From NCBI GenBank assembly GCA_903936705.1, contig CAIZWN010000071.1:1-51049 (forward strand): DNA of 51,049 nucleotides, in the 5' to 3' direction. A program made the position numbers and the translations under genes. The first letter of the stretch is position 1, and each line of letters begins with the position of its first letter. Positions 8,145 to 16,378 of the stretch are shown piece after piece. The stretch is from an uncultured Myxococcales bacterium (GTDB lineage Bacteria > Myxococcota_A > UBA9042 > DTJE01). Under the pieces are notes generated by a model. That model saw nothing but the letters and a program-made list of their open reading frames with translations, had not been told where the DNA came from and made no database searches.

Positions 8145-10481
8145 CTATTTGACTGTGACCTCGACCGTCGCAATGCCGTCGTTGCCGAACACGTCCGTGA
8201 CCCGGGCGGCGATGCGGTGGTAGCCCGGCGCTTCGTAGCGGAACTCGGCCTTGAAGGAGAGTTCCGTATCCCCGGCCTTGCCGCCCCGAACCCGGAAGGA
8301 CTGCCAGTCCGTCTCGAAGATGGGCTTGCCGTCGAGACCCGTTCGCCGACCGTAGTCCCAGTCCACGGCCCAGAAGTCCACGAACCGCTGCCACGAGTTC
8401 GCCTTGCGGAGCCAGTCCACCAGTTCCTTCTGGCGGGCCTCCCAGCGGTCACGCTCTGCGATGGCCCGGACCTTGGCCTTCTCGCTCATGCCCTCGGTGA
8501 CGGGCTTCAGTATCGGCTTCTGGCTGGCGATGAACGAGTCCACGTCCACCTCGCACCGCTTCAGCGTGAGGGTCAACGCGCGTCCGTCCGTGGCTGCGTC
8601 CAGCACCAGCGACAAGGGGGCGTAGAACGCTGGGATTGCCATCGACTCGACGGCCTGCCCGTCCGCCCGCTGGTAGTCGAGGCGTCGCCGCACCTCGTCG
8701 ATGGCGCTGGCGGGGATGACCCGGATCGTGATGTGGACCCCGGTCTGCTCCACGACCTCGGCCTTCTCGCTGCCCGAGAGTGTGTCGAAGTCCGCCGACA
8801 GGATGGTCACGGCCTTCATGTCGGTGGCCGCTGCGGCCCTGGCGATTGCCCAGACCTGGTGCTTGGACACGGCGGCATCCAGGGGGCCGACATGGACCCA
8901 TGCCTGGTTTCGCTTCCCGTGCAGCAGCGGCGAGGCGTCCATTGGCTCGCCGCCGAACACCCGGATCATCTCGTCGCGGTAGCGCGTTCGTTGGGTCTGA
9001 AAGTCCTGCCACGCTTCCGCTCGCTGGTACACGCCCATGTTCTCGACCGTAAACGGCCGGACGGTAAACGAGCCGGGGCTGCGCTGTGTCTTCTCCTTGC
9101 GCTCCATGTTCTTGCACTTCGGGCACTCGATGTAGTCGTACTCGCGCTTCTCAGGCGGTCGTGCTTGGCCGTGGAGCAAGATCAAACGCTTGCGTGCGAG
9201 GTGGACGGCGTACTTACCGTTATCGATGCAAATCCAGCGTCGTCCGAGACGTTCGGCTGCCTCGCCCGTGGTGCCGCTACCTGCGAAGCAGTCGAGGACA
9301 AGACCTGCGGGCGGACACGACGCCGAGATGATGCGGTCGAGCAAAGCGACTGGTTTTTGAGTCGGGTAGCCAATTCGTTCATGCGCGACTTGGTTTACGG
9401 GATTAATGTCCGACCAGATATCTGTTGCTCGGTTCCCCTGCGTATCCTCGTAGTACCGCTTCACATAGGGAATGCCGCCCGAGGAGAAGATGATCATCCC
9501 GTGCGCCATTCCCTCGTCGATTCGCTCCTGGGACCAAATCCAGTGCTTTCCTGGCGGCGGTTCTAGCAACTTCTCCCCGAACCTTCGGGCCGGACCTTGT
9601 CCCGCTTGCGTGAAGTCAGCCATGTTGTATCGCTTGCCAGTCTCGTCAACGTGGCGGTAATGCGAGTCAAACAGTTCCTCCCGCTTCTCCACGAACACGG
9701 GGAAGAAGGTCGGATTGGGACCAGCCGAGTAGGCCAGTATCGTGTCGTGGCAGTTGGGGAACCTCTGCGACTGGGACTTCGACGCGCGCAACTTCTGCCA
9801 TGCGATCTCATTCTGAAAGTTCTCGTACCCGAACAACTCGTCCATCAAGACCTTGACGTAGTGGACAGTGTGCCAGTCCAGGTGAACGTAGATGCTCCCG
9901 GTCGGCGCCAGCAGGTCCTTCAGCAGTTCCAGTCTCCGCCGGAGCATGGAAAGGAAACTGTCGAGCCCCTGCCGCCAGGTGTCCTTGTAGGCCAGGATCT
10001 CGACCAGGGACGGTTCCTTCTTGACCTGCACGCCCTCGTCGTCGTCGATCTCGATGTCGATGGCGTTGTCGGCCCGGAAGTCACTGTTCACCATGAACGG
10101 CGGGTCGATGTAGATGAGGTCCACCTTGTTCCGGTAGCGGTACTCGCGGGTCTTCGGGTCCTTTTCCTCCAGCAGAGTCTGAAGCGCCACCAGGTTGTCG
10201 TTCGTCCAGATGAGCCGGTTCGGAGGCAGTTCGTCCCCCCCCCGGGCGGCAGCCTTGGCGACATCGGCCAGTTCCAGCCCGCCATCGGCGCTGCGGTCCA
10301 CCACGCGCCCCGGGCGCACAATCTCGACCACCTGCGTCGGAACTGCCGCAGCCAGTTCTCGCCGCTCCATTCCCACCCAGGCAAGGCGGGGCTTGCGCGG
10401 GTCGAGCGTGATGGTGGCCTCCAGGGCCTTCTGGCCCCCGTTCCCATTCGTCGGGCTGGTCTTGCCCTCGTCAGTCGGCAT
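8145..10481 (-). CDS. mod: Type III-like DNA adenine methyltransferase Mod
   Basis: A 778-residue site-specific DNA methyltransferase. The catalytic DPPF motif is at 126-129 and comes before the S-adenosylmethionine motif DCFAGSGTT at 397-405. That is the beta-class order used by type III Mod subunits, which methylate adenine N6. TQKP at 374-377 is another family mark. The 120-residue middle region between the motifs is the likely target-recognition part. After residue 440 there is a CPKC pair and a long tail ending in a beta-rich segment (YHRIAARVTDVFGNDG) that looks PKD-like. The start at 10481 has AGGGAG 6 bases upstream. It is read together with res. Confidence 0.92.
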   Translation of the reverse strand: MPTDEGKTSPTNGNGGQKALEATITLDPRKPRLAWVGMERRELAAAVPTQVVEIVRPGRVVDRSADGGLELADVAKAAARGGDELPPNRLIWTNDNLVALQTLLEEKDPKTREYRYRNKVDLIYIDPPFMVNSDFRADNAIDIEIDDDEGVQVKKEPSLVEILAYKDTWRQGLDSFLSMLRRRLELLKDLLAPTGSIYVHLDWHTVHYVKVLMDELFGYENFQNEIAWQKLRASKSQSQRFPNCHDTILAYSAGPNPTFFPVFVEKREELFDSHYRHVDETGKRYNMADFTQAGQGPARRFGEKLLEPPPGKHWIWSQERIDEGMAHGMIIFSSGGIPYVKRYYEDTQGNRATDIWSDINPVNQVAHERIGYPTQKPVALLDRIISASCPPAGLVLDCFAGSGTTGEAAERLGRRWICIDNGKYAVHLARKRLILLHGQARPPEKREYDYIECPKCKNMERKEKTQRSPGSFTVRPFTVENMGVYQRAEAWQDFQTQRTRYRDEMIRVFGGEPMDASPLLHGKRNQAWVHVGPLDAAVSKHQVWAIARAAAATDMKAVTILSADFDTLSGSEKAEVVEQTGVHITIRVIPASAIDEVRRRLDYQRADGQAVESMAIPAFYAPLSLVLDAATDGRALTLTLKRCEVDVDSFIASQKPILKPVTEGMSEKAKVRAIAERDRWEARQKELVDWLRKANSWQRFVDFWAVDWDYGRRTGLDGKPIFETDWQSFRVRGGKAGDTELSFKAEFRYEAPGYHRIAARVTDVFGNDGIATVEVTVK

Positions 10482-10614
10482 CTTCGACTCCCTTGTTCAA
10501 TCTCGCGGGCTCCTCGAACAGGACGGTGCGGGCCTTCCAACTGGGGGCTGGGGCAAGTGCGCACCGAGGCCGGACGACAGGTCTCATTGCAACCGTCTGC
10601 AAAACGTGGGGCTG

Positions 10615-10643
10615 ATCTGAGCCGGTTAAGGCTTGAGAGTCAA
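10615..10643 (-). promoter_or_regulatory. Possible promoter of mod-res
   Basis: On the minus strand TTGACT (10643-10638), a 17-base spacer and TCAGAT (10620-10615). The -35 box fits 5/6 and the -10 box only 3/6. It would give a leader of about 125 bases before mod. The rest of the 267-base gap between mod and the divergent gene at 10749 shows nothing else I can name. Confidence 0.3.
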
Positions 10644-10748
10644 CACGTCCCGATTCTTCGGGGGTGTTGTCCTCCACGGTCCTGAGTTCCGCTGACGGCC
10701 GAGTAGTCCGGACAGGGGCCTTTCCCCCTCGAAAACACGGAGGATGCC

Positions 10749-11435
10749 ATGCCCGAGCAGCAGTCGATCCCCTTCGCCACCGATGGCGAGTACCTGACCG
10801 AGGAGGCCACCTACCTGGCGACCTTGGCCCGCAGGATCACGAACCAGCAGCGCCTTCGAGACCTCCTGGTGGACGACCTGCACGCCCAGGACCGCGTGAT
10901 CGGCACGCACGAACCGACCGCAGTCGAGGCGTGCCGCTGCAACATCGAGGCCCTCATCGAGCAGGAGCGGGACCTGCGCCACTCCCTCGACCAGCGGCTC
11001 ACGGCCCACCGGGCGGATCCCCAGCGCTTCCGGCTCGGCCTGGATGTCGTCTGCGAGGAGCATGCCCTGCCGCCCGAGGCCCGGACGCTCCTGGCCGTGG
11101 CGACCATCTGCGCCTGCTCGAAGGAAGTCGGCGAGCAGATCGTGGACGGCCCGGGCTGGTCGTTCTACGGCGGCCCGACCGTCGAGAACCTGTACCGGAT
11201 CCTGGGCGCCACGTCCCTCGACTCAAGGTTGCGCCTGCGCTCGGTCTTCCCCCCGCTGATCCGGAACGGGCTCATCGCGGTCGATGTCGGACGGTCCGGC
11301 TACCCCGAGGACCGCCTCGGGAGCCGGGTGTACATCACGTCCGCCGCCTTCGTGCGGATCACCGGGCTCGCGCCCGAGGACGAGGGCTGGCTGGACGGCG
11401 CACAGTCCAGTGGCCGCCGCGCCCGGCAGGGCTGA
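10749..11435 (+). CDS. Island protein of unknown function, winged-helix-like C-terminus
   Basis: A 228-residue cytoplasmic protein with GGAGG just before ATG 10749. I do not recognise it firmly. Residues 1-95 are highly charged and helical (LARRITNQQRLRDLLVDDLH, then IEALIEQERDLRHSLDQRL) and could form a coiled coil. Residues 100-215 alternate helices and strands (PPEARTLLAVATICACS, FPPLIRNGLIAVDV, GSRVYITSAAFVRITG) in a way that recalls the N-terminal winged-helix part of some bacterial AAA+ ATPases. No ATPase domain follows, so it may be a stand-alone or truncated relative. It is divergent from mod-res and 5 bases before the next small gene. Confidence 0.6.
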   Translation: MPEQQSIPFATDGEYLTEEATYLATLARRITNQQRLRDLLVDDLHAQDRVIGTHEPTAVEACRCNIEALIEQERDLRHSLDQRLTAHRADPQRFRLGLDVVCEEHALPPEARTLLAVATICACSKEVGEQIVDGPGWSFYGGPTVENLYRILGATSLDSRLRLRSVFPPLIRNGLIAVDVGRSGYPEDRLGSRVYITSAAFVRITGLAPEDEGWLDGAQSSGRRARQG

Positions 11436-11440
11436 ACCCT

Positions 11441-11758
11441 ATGCGGTTCACCATCGACCACCCCACCGAGCCGAGCCTGACCGCCACCTACGGTCACGAC
11501 CCGGTGGTCCGGTTCTTTCTCGTAGTCGAGCGCGCCGGCCGCCTCGTGCGCGACTACGACGCCTTCGACCCGTTCTACGACGGTATGCCGACGCTCCTGG
11601 CGGAACTGGTCAGGTTCGGCTTCCTGTCGCCCGAGGACGTGGCCCTGGGCCATCAGGCGCTGGCGCACCACGCGGTGGTGACGGGGGTCGCCGATCCCGG
11701 GGTCCGCCGGGCGGCGACCGTCATCCTTGGACTGCGTGAAGCCGGGGAAGCAGGGTAG
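11441..11758 (+). CDS. Small island protein of unknown function
   Basis: A 105-residue protein starting at ATG 11441, 5 bases after the preceding stop, with AGGG about 9 bases upstream. The same frame is open far upstream, but those codons overlap the 228-residue gene, so the short form is the real one. Sequence: a strand-rich first half (TATYGHDPVVRFFLVVERAG, RLVRDYDAF) and a helical second half (MPTLLAELVRFGFLSPEDV). I cannot assign a function. It ends 9 bases from the convergent PIN-like gene. Confidence 0.6.
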   Translation: MRFTIDHPTEPSLTATYGHDPVVRFFLVVERAGRLVRDYDAFDPFYDGMPTLLAELVRFGFLSPEDVALGHQALAHHAVVTGVADPGVRRAATVILGLREAGEAG

Positions 11759-11767
11759 GGGCGCTGC

Positions 11768-13003
11768 CTACCGGACCGGGCGCTGCCCGGTGCGGAGCCA
11801 GGCCAGGACCTCGACCGGCGTCATGACCTTCCAGCCATCGTGGGACTGGGCTTCGGCCACCCGGGCCAGCAGCCCACCGTCGCGCGTGCAGATCACTGCC
11901 GGGAGCGGGATGCCGAACAGGAGTGCGAAGTCGAACGGGTCGTTCGCGCCCTCGGGCTGGTAGTCACCCGCCGCCTGCAACGCGCGGTTCGCCAGCACCC
12001 GGAGGGCCAGGTCGATCTTGTCCAACTGCGCGATGCCCATCGTGGCCGTGAGGTTCCTGCGGTTGTACTCGACCAGCCGCTCCCGGAGGACGTCGTTCGG
12101 CAGGTTGATGCCCTTGACGGCCGCCCCGAGCGCATCCATCGAGGCGCCCCACCGGTCGGCCTCGTCCTTGAACACCTGTACGTTGGCCTGGCGCAGGGCG
12201 GGCAGCAGTTTGCGGCGCCCGCCCGGCTCCGTGTACTCGTACTCCCTGTCCAGATCACCGGAGGCTTGGACCGCTGCAACCTGCGACCACAGCGCCTTGT
12301 AGTAGGCCCTCATCTGGCCGAGGTCCAGCGGGGCCTCGACAAGTCCGGCGAGAGCGGCGAGTTCCAGCCCGCCGGGTGCGATGGGCATCTCCGGGTCCAG
12401 GACGTCCTTGAGCGCCTGTACGATGGCGATCCACAGGCCGGACTCGATGCCCTTCGGGTCGAGGAGGCCCTGCACCAGTTCCGCGTAGGCACCGTCTGCA
12501 ATCGACACCAGGTGGTCCCCCCGCCAGTCGCGGAGGTCGCGGAAGAAGTCCAGGTCGGGGCCGCCGCCGATGGCGTGGCCTACCGCGCAGGCATCCAGGA
12601 GCACTCGGTCGATGACGGCCGCCTGCTCGACCTTGTGGGGCGTGTACCGCGCCAGCCACTGCGGCCCATTGACCGGCACGGGGCGCGTCGAGACCTTGCC
12701 CTTACTGCCGCGGTACGTCCACACGGCCCGGTCCCCGTACAAGTCCACGAGCACCTGGACCACCTTGAGGCCCGCGTCCTGCTTCACCTGGCCGAACTTC
12801 TTGCCCGGTGCCACCGCCCGCAGTCCGTCCTCCCCGATCTCACCGAGCACGACGACGGTGATGTCGGTGCGGTCCGGGCTCTCGGCCAGGGCGTTCTGGA
12901 CCGAGCCCTTCATCCTCGGCACCAGGACGTCCAGGTACGCCGTCCGGGCGCGGGCGCGGGGAGACCCCGACCCGACCTCCTCCTGCAACTTCCAGTGCGC
13001 CAT
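11768..13003 (-). CDS. PIN-nuclease-like protein with large insertion
   Basis: A 411-residue protein of unknown family. The C-terminal two thirds have the order of acidic residues of a PIN-type ribonuclease: LLDACAV (Asp137), GAYAEL (Glu175), NDPFDFALL (Asp355, Asp358) and CTRD (Asp375), then a terminal MTPVEVLAWL helix typical of PIN proteins. About 170 residues separate the second and third acidic sites, far more than in ordinary PIN toxins. The first 125 residues form a separate region with VVLGEIGEDG and VVQVLVDLYG strands. If the reading is right it is a metal-dependent nuclease, perhaps an effector. Start ATG 13003 has AGGAGG 7 bases upstream, and that ribosome site lies in a dyad. The PIN call is my inference from motif order. 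Confidence 0.65.
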   Translation of the reverse strand: MAHWKLQEEVGSGSPRARARTAYLDVLVPRMKGSVQNALAESPDRTDITVVVLGEIGEDGLRAVAPGKKFGQVKQDAGLKVVQVLVDLYGDRAVWTYRGSKGKVSTRPVPVNGPQWLARYTPHKVEQAAVIDRVLLDACAVGHAIGGGPDLDFFRDLRDWRGDHLVSIADGAYAELVQGLLDPKGIESGLWIAIVQALKDVLDPEMPIAPGGLELAALAGLVEAPLDLGQMRAYYKALWSQVAAVQASGDLDREYEYTEPGGRRKLLPALRQANVQVFKDEADRWGASMDALGAAVKGINLPNDVLRERLVEYNRRNLTATMGIAQLDKIDLALRVLANRALQAAGDYQPEGANDPFDFALLFGIPLPAVICTRDGGLLARVAEAQSHDGWKVMTPVEVLAWLRTGQRPVR

Positions 13004-13008
13004 GTCTT

Positions 13009-13061
13009 TCCTCCTGCTAATGACAGGAGCAAGCGTATCTCTATTAGCGGGAGGATGTCAA
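13009..13061 (-). promoter_or_regulatory. Promoter with dyad operator and ribosome-site hairpin
   Basis: On the minus strand TTGACA (13061-13056), an 18-base spacer and TACGCT (13037-13032) form a likely promoter for the PIN-like gene. A 13-base inverted repeat, 12 of 13 matching, flanks the -10 box: arms 13043-13055 and 13009-13021 with 21 bases between. The downstream arm contains the ribosome site. In the predicted transcript CTCCTG and CAGGAG can also pair over a 7-base loop and hide that site. This suggests repression at both DNA and RNA level; no regulator can be named. Confidence 0.55.
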
Positions 13062-13096
13062 GTGCTGCGTCGACGCGAAGGAGCGCCCCGCTCCAG

Positions 13097-13855
13097 TTAC
13101 AGGTCCCTGGCCGACGCGTCAGAGTCCATCTGGCGAGCGTGGAACCGGATGTGCAGGCTGCCCGGGATGTTCGTCTGTCGCTGGTCGAAGACGCGCCAGA
13201 CCTCCTCGCGGTCCCGGCCGGGCCAGAGGTGCGAGACGTAGTGAAGGTGGGGGCCGCCGTCCCAGTGGTTCGTGCCCCGCGTGGCCGACGCCGTGGCGTC
13301 CTGGTCGGCGAACCAGAAGCAGTGCCACTCGGGAGCCTTCTCGAACATGTGGACGTAGATGTGGCGGCGCTCCTCGAACGTCGAGAACAACTTGTTCACG
13401 AACGTCTTGGCCGGGCCTTCCAGCGGGCCGGGGCGGGACCGCGCCACCGCATCGCGTTCCGTGTCCGTGAACGCCAGGTGTGGTGGGGTGTGCCGCGGGA
13501 ACTTCTGCCGGTGCGTGTACCCGAGTTGCGCGTGGTTCAGCACCAGCATCGCCATCTGGCGCCCGGTGACCATCAGCCCCTTGGCGACCTTCTCGACCTC
13601 CTTCTTGCGGGTCGCGGCCAGGAGGCGCGCCAGTCCCTCTGGGACACCCTCGGCTGTCCAGTGGGCCTTCATCTCCCTGAACTTCTCGGCCACGAACTGC
13701 TCGACCTCCTCCTGCCTGACGACGTGCTCCAGACCCAGGCGCCGGATGTGCTCGGTCATGACCATTCGCATGAACGCCTGCACCCCCTCGGGCGACGAGA
13801 AGGCCACGATGGCGTTCCCGGGGAAGGAGCCGAAGATGGTGAAGTCCTCGTTCAT
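13097..13855 (-). CDS. Island protein of unknown function, His/Trp-rich C-terminus
   Basis: A 252-residue cytoplasmic protein without signal or membrane segment. ATG 13855 is preferred over GTG 13861 because GGAG sits 5 bases before the ATG and touches the GTG. The N-terminal half is helical (VQAFMRMVMTEHIRRLGLEH, then EVEKVAKGLMVTGRQMAML). The second half has clustered aromatic and histidine residues (RRHIYVHMFEKAPEWHCFWF, HWDGGPHLHYVSHLW, PGSLHIRFHAR), which could bind metal or nucleic acid. I do not recognise the family. It lies upstream of and co-directional with the PIN-like gene, 93 bases away, and is the last gene of the island before ychF. Confidence 0.6.
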   Translation of the reverse strand: MNEDFTIFGSFPGNAIVAFSSPEGVQAFMRMVMTEHIRRLGLEHVVRQEEVEQFVAEKFREMKAHWTAEGVPEGLARLLAATRKKEVEKVAKGLMVTGRQMAMLVLNHAQLGYTHRQKFPRHTPPHLAFTDTERDAVARSRPGPLEGPAKTFVNKLFSTFEERRHIYVHMFEKAPEWHCFWFADQDATASATRGTNHWDGGPHLHYVSHLWPGRDREEVWRVFDQRQTNIPGSLHIRFHARQMDSDASARDL

Positions 13856-13946
13856 ACGCACTCCGGGCCGATTCTACACCGCGGCGAGCCCGAATTCTGG
13901 CGGGCCAGGAGCCGATTCTCCCCCGGTACACTTTCATTCTCCCGGC

Positions 13947-13970
13947 TGTCCCCGTTTCTGTCCCCGTTTC
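13947..13970. repeat. Two 12-bp tandem repeats at the island edge
   Basis: TGTCCCCGTTTC occurs twice in a row. Nearby are two CCGATTCT copies (about 13868 and 13912) and a TTCATTCTCCC stretch. This 214-base gap between the island and ychF holds no gene. It looks like the end of a lost mobile element, but I cannot match it to a named one. Confidence 0.5.
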
Positions 13971-14075
13971 GGGCCGGACTGGGCAGTTCCGGGCAGGATT
14001 CGGCCTTGCCTACAGACTCGCCAACGCTCGTAACTGCTGGATTTCCCGCAATCCCCGTTCCGGGGCAGGGCAGGG

Positions 14076-15134
14076 CTAGACGTTGAACCGGAAATGGATA
14101 ATGTCCCCGTCCGCGATCACGTACTCGCGCCCTTCCAGGCGGTACTTGCCTGCCTTTTTCGCTGCGGCTTCGCTTCCCAGGGAGATGAACTCGTCGTAGC
14201 TGATGATCTCGGCGCGGATGAAACCCTTCTCGATGTCGGTGTGCACGGCGCCAGCGGCCTGGGGGGCCGGGGTGCCCTTTCGGATCGTCCACGCACGGCA
14301 TTCGTCTTCGCCGCTGGTCAGAAAGGAGATCAGGCCAAGTGCCTGGTAGACTTCCCTGATGACGACGTTCAGGGCCGGTTCTGTAATGCCCATCGCCTCC
14401 ATGAACTCGTGGCGCTCGTCCTCGGGCAATTCCTGGATCTCGGCCTCAACCTGAGCGCAGCAGGCGAATGACGGCAACCCGGCGACCGGCAGCCCGTGGC
14501 GCGCCAGGACCGCTGTCCGATCGGCGGCGGCATCGGCCTCGGCCACGTTCGCGACGACGATGACCGGCTTGGCGGTCAGGAACGCGTACGACCGCAGCAG
14601 GACATTTGCAGTCAGAACCGGGTCGTCGGCTACCCGCTTGCCCTCGTTCAGCAGTGCCTGGCATTTTTCCAGCGCCTCGCGCTCGTCGGTCGGCATGCCA
14701 GGCTTGCCCTTCTTGCGGTCCAGCGCGTCCCGCTCCAGGCGTGATTCCAGCACCATCAGGTCGGCCAGCAGCATCTCGCCAAGGATCACGTCCACGTCCG
14801 CCCGCGGCTCGCACAGCCCCTCTTCGTCGAAGGCCCGTGTCACCAGCAGGAACGCATCCATCGGCTTTACCAGGTTCAGGAACGCTGCATCCAGCGCCGA
14901 CTGGCCCTGCTTCTTTTCGGATGCATGCGGCGCGTTCGCCTCGACAACCTCGATTACGGCGTAGACCTTCTTCTTGGGCTGGAAAATGTCGGACAGGCGA
15001 TCGACCCTGACGTCCGGTACCTTGACCACGCCCAGGTTCAGGGCACCTTTCTCGCGGTGTCCTCCAGCGCCGGTCAACGAACGGAACATCGTGGTCTTGC
15101 CGCTTTGCGGCAGCCCGATCAATGCGACCTTCAT
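14076..15134 (-). CDS. ychF: Ribosome-binding ATPase YchF (OBG family)
   Basis: A 352-residue P-loop protein of the OBG/YchF family, which binds ribosomes, prefers ATP to GTP and is linked to redox and stress control of translation. The P-loop GLPQSGKTT is near residues 7-15. The coiled-coil insert follows near 118-165 and the C-terminal TGS domain begins near 270, with EKGFIRAEIISYDEF near 305 and GDIIHFRFNV at the end, both standard for YchF. Length is close to the family norm. It is the first clearly chromosomal gene after the island and lies 66 bases after manC on the same strand. Confidence 0.95.
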   Translation of the reverse strand: MKVALIGLPQSGKTTMFRSLTGAGGHREKGALNLGVVKVPDVRVDRLSDIFQPKKKVYAVIEVVEANAPHASEKKQGQSALDAAFLNLVKPMDAFLLVTRAFDEEGLCEPRADVDVILGEMLLADLMVLESRLERDALDRKKGKPGMPTDEREALEKCQALLNEGKRVADDPVLTANVLLRSYAFLTAKPVIVVANVAEADAAADRTAVLARHGLPVAGLPSFACCAQVEAEIQELPEDERHEFMEAMGITEPALNVVIREVYQALGLISFLTSGEDECRAWTIRKGTPAPQAAGAVHTDIEKGFIRAEIISYDEFISLGSEAAAKKAGKYRLEGREYVIADGDIIHFRFNV

Positions 15135-15200
15135 CAGGGCCTCCTGGTGCAGCGATTGCCGAAATTCCGGTGCAGGCAGCGTATCGACGCCGGCGCCTGC

Positions 15201-16295
15201 TCAGAGGTACTCGGTCTGGTTGCGGTTCTTCAGTTCCTCGACCAGTTGCTTGACGTCCTGGGTGCGGTCAGCCGGGCAGACCAGGACTGCTCCGCGCGTG
15301 ACGACCACTACCATGTTTTCGATGCCCAGGGTCGCCAGCAGTCCGGCCGACGAGTACAGCACGTTCTGGTGGGAATCAACTGACAGGACGCGCCCGAAAA
15401 CGAAGTTCTCGTTCTCGTCCGTGGGAAATGCCGTCAGTGCTCGCCAGGTGCCAACGTCGCTCCATCCGAACGACGCAGGGATCACCACCAGGCCCTCGGC
15501 CTTTTCCATGACGCCATAGTCGATGCTTATCGACGGCATGTCGGACCACACCTTCAGGACTTCATCGCTCTCGGGTGCAGCCGCGCCCAAGGCCTTCAGC
15601 GCCTCGACGCCGTCCGACAGACCTGGCAGGTGCGCGCGGACCTTTTCCAGCATGATGTCGCACCTGAAAATGAACAGGCCGCCGTTCCACAGATAACGGC
15701 CCGCCTTCAGGTAGGACACGGCCGTGGCGTGGTCGGGCTTCTCGACGAACGCCTGGATCGACCGGGCGCGGTGCTTTGATTCAGGGTGGTCGGGGTCCTG
15801 TTCGAACTCGCCAAACCTGATGTATCCATAGCCTGTTTCGGGATGGGTCGGCGTGATTCCCAGAGTGACTATGCGTCCGCGTGATGCGTGCTGTTCGGCG
15901 CACATCATGATGTCCAGGAACCCGGCAACGTCGGCAACAAAATGGTCCGAAGGAAGCACCGCGACAATGGCGTCAGGGTCGCGCTGCAGGACGACGTCGG
16001 CAGCGACAGCGATGCACGGGGCCGTGTTGCGCGCCACCGGCTCGATGATGAAATTCTCGCGTGGGATGTCGGGGAACAGCGCCATCAGGCGCGGTGCCAG
16101 TCCAAGAGACGTGGCAACCAGGATGCGCTCGTTAGGAACCAGCGAGCGGATGCGGTCGTATGTTTCCTCTACCAAAGTTCGGTCCGAGAACAGTTTCAGC
16201 AGTTGTTTCGGGTGGTCTTCGCGCGACAGCGGCCAGAATCGCGTGCCCTTGCCCCCGGCCAACAGGAGGGCGAACAGGTGCGAGTGTTCTTCCAT
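15201..16295 (-). CDS. manC: Mannose-1-phosphate guanylyltransferase
   Basis: A 364-residue nucleotidyltransferase that makes GDP-mannose from GTP and mannose-1-phosphate for polysaccharide or glycan synthesis. The activation signature LLLAGGKGTRFWPLSR is at residues 10-25, PKQLLKLF follows at about 29, and the sugar-binding FVEKPD stretch lies near 190, then YLWNGGLFIF. The conserved SIDYGVMEK and GWSDVGTW motifs are present near 275-300. There is no C-terminal isomerase (cupin) domain, so this is the short, single-function form. ATG 16295 has GGAGGTG 7 bases upstream; longer frames overlap the preceding gene and lack support. Confidence 0.94.
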   Translation of the reverse strand: MEEHSHLFALLLAGGKGTRFWPLSREDHPKQLLKLFSDRTLVEETYDRIRSLVPNERILVATSLGLAPRLMALFPDIPRENFIIEPVARNTAPCIAVAADVVLQRDPDAIVAVLPSDHFVADVAGFLDIMMCAEQHASRGRIVTLGITPTHPETGYGYIRFGEFEQDPDHPESKHRARSIQAFVEKPDHATAVSYLKAGRYLWNGGLFIFRCDIMLEKVRAHLPGLSDGVEALKALGAAAPESDEVLKVWSDMPSISIDYGVMEKAEGLVVIPASFGWSDVGTWRALTAFPTDENENFVFGRVLSVDSHQNVLYSSAGLLATLGIENMVVVVTRGAVLVCPADRTQDVKQLVEELKNRNQTEYL

Positions 16296-16378
16296 CGGTA
16301 CACCTCCGAGGAACGCAAGATTGCCACGGGGACCGTTGGAACGCAATTCCTGGATGGGTGTTGAACGCCCTGGCAGAC

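Noticed and set aside
11840-14086. 748-codon plus-strand frame across the PIN-like and 252-residue genes
   Set aside because: It spans two genes, their gap and the island edge. The minus-strand genes have good ribosome sites and domain-like features; this frame has neither.
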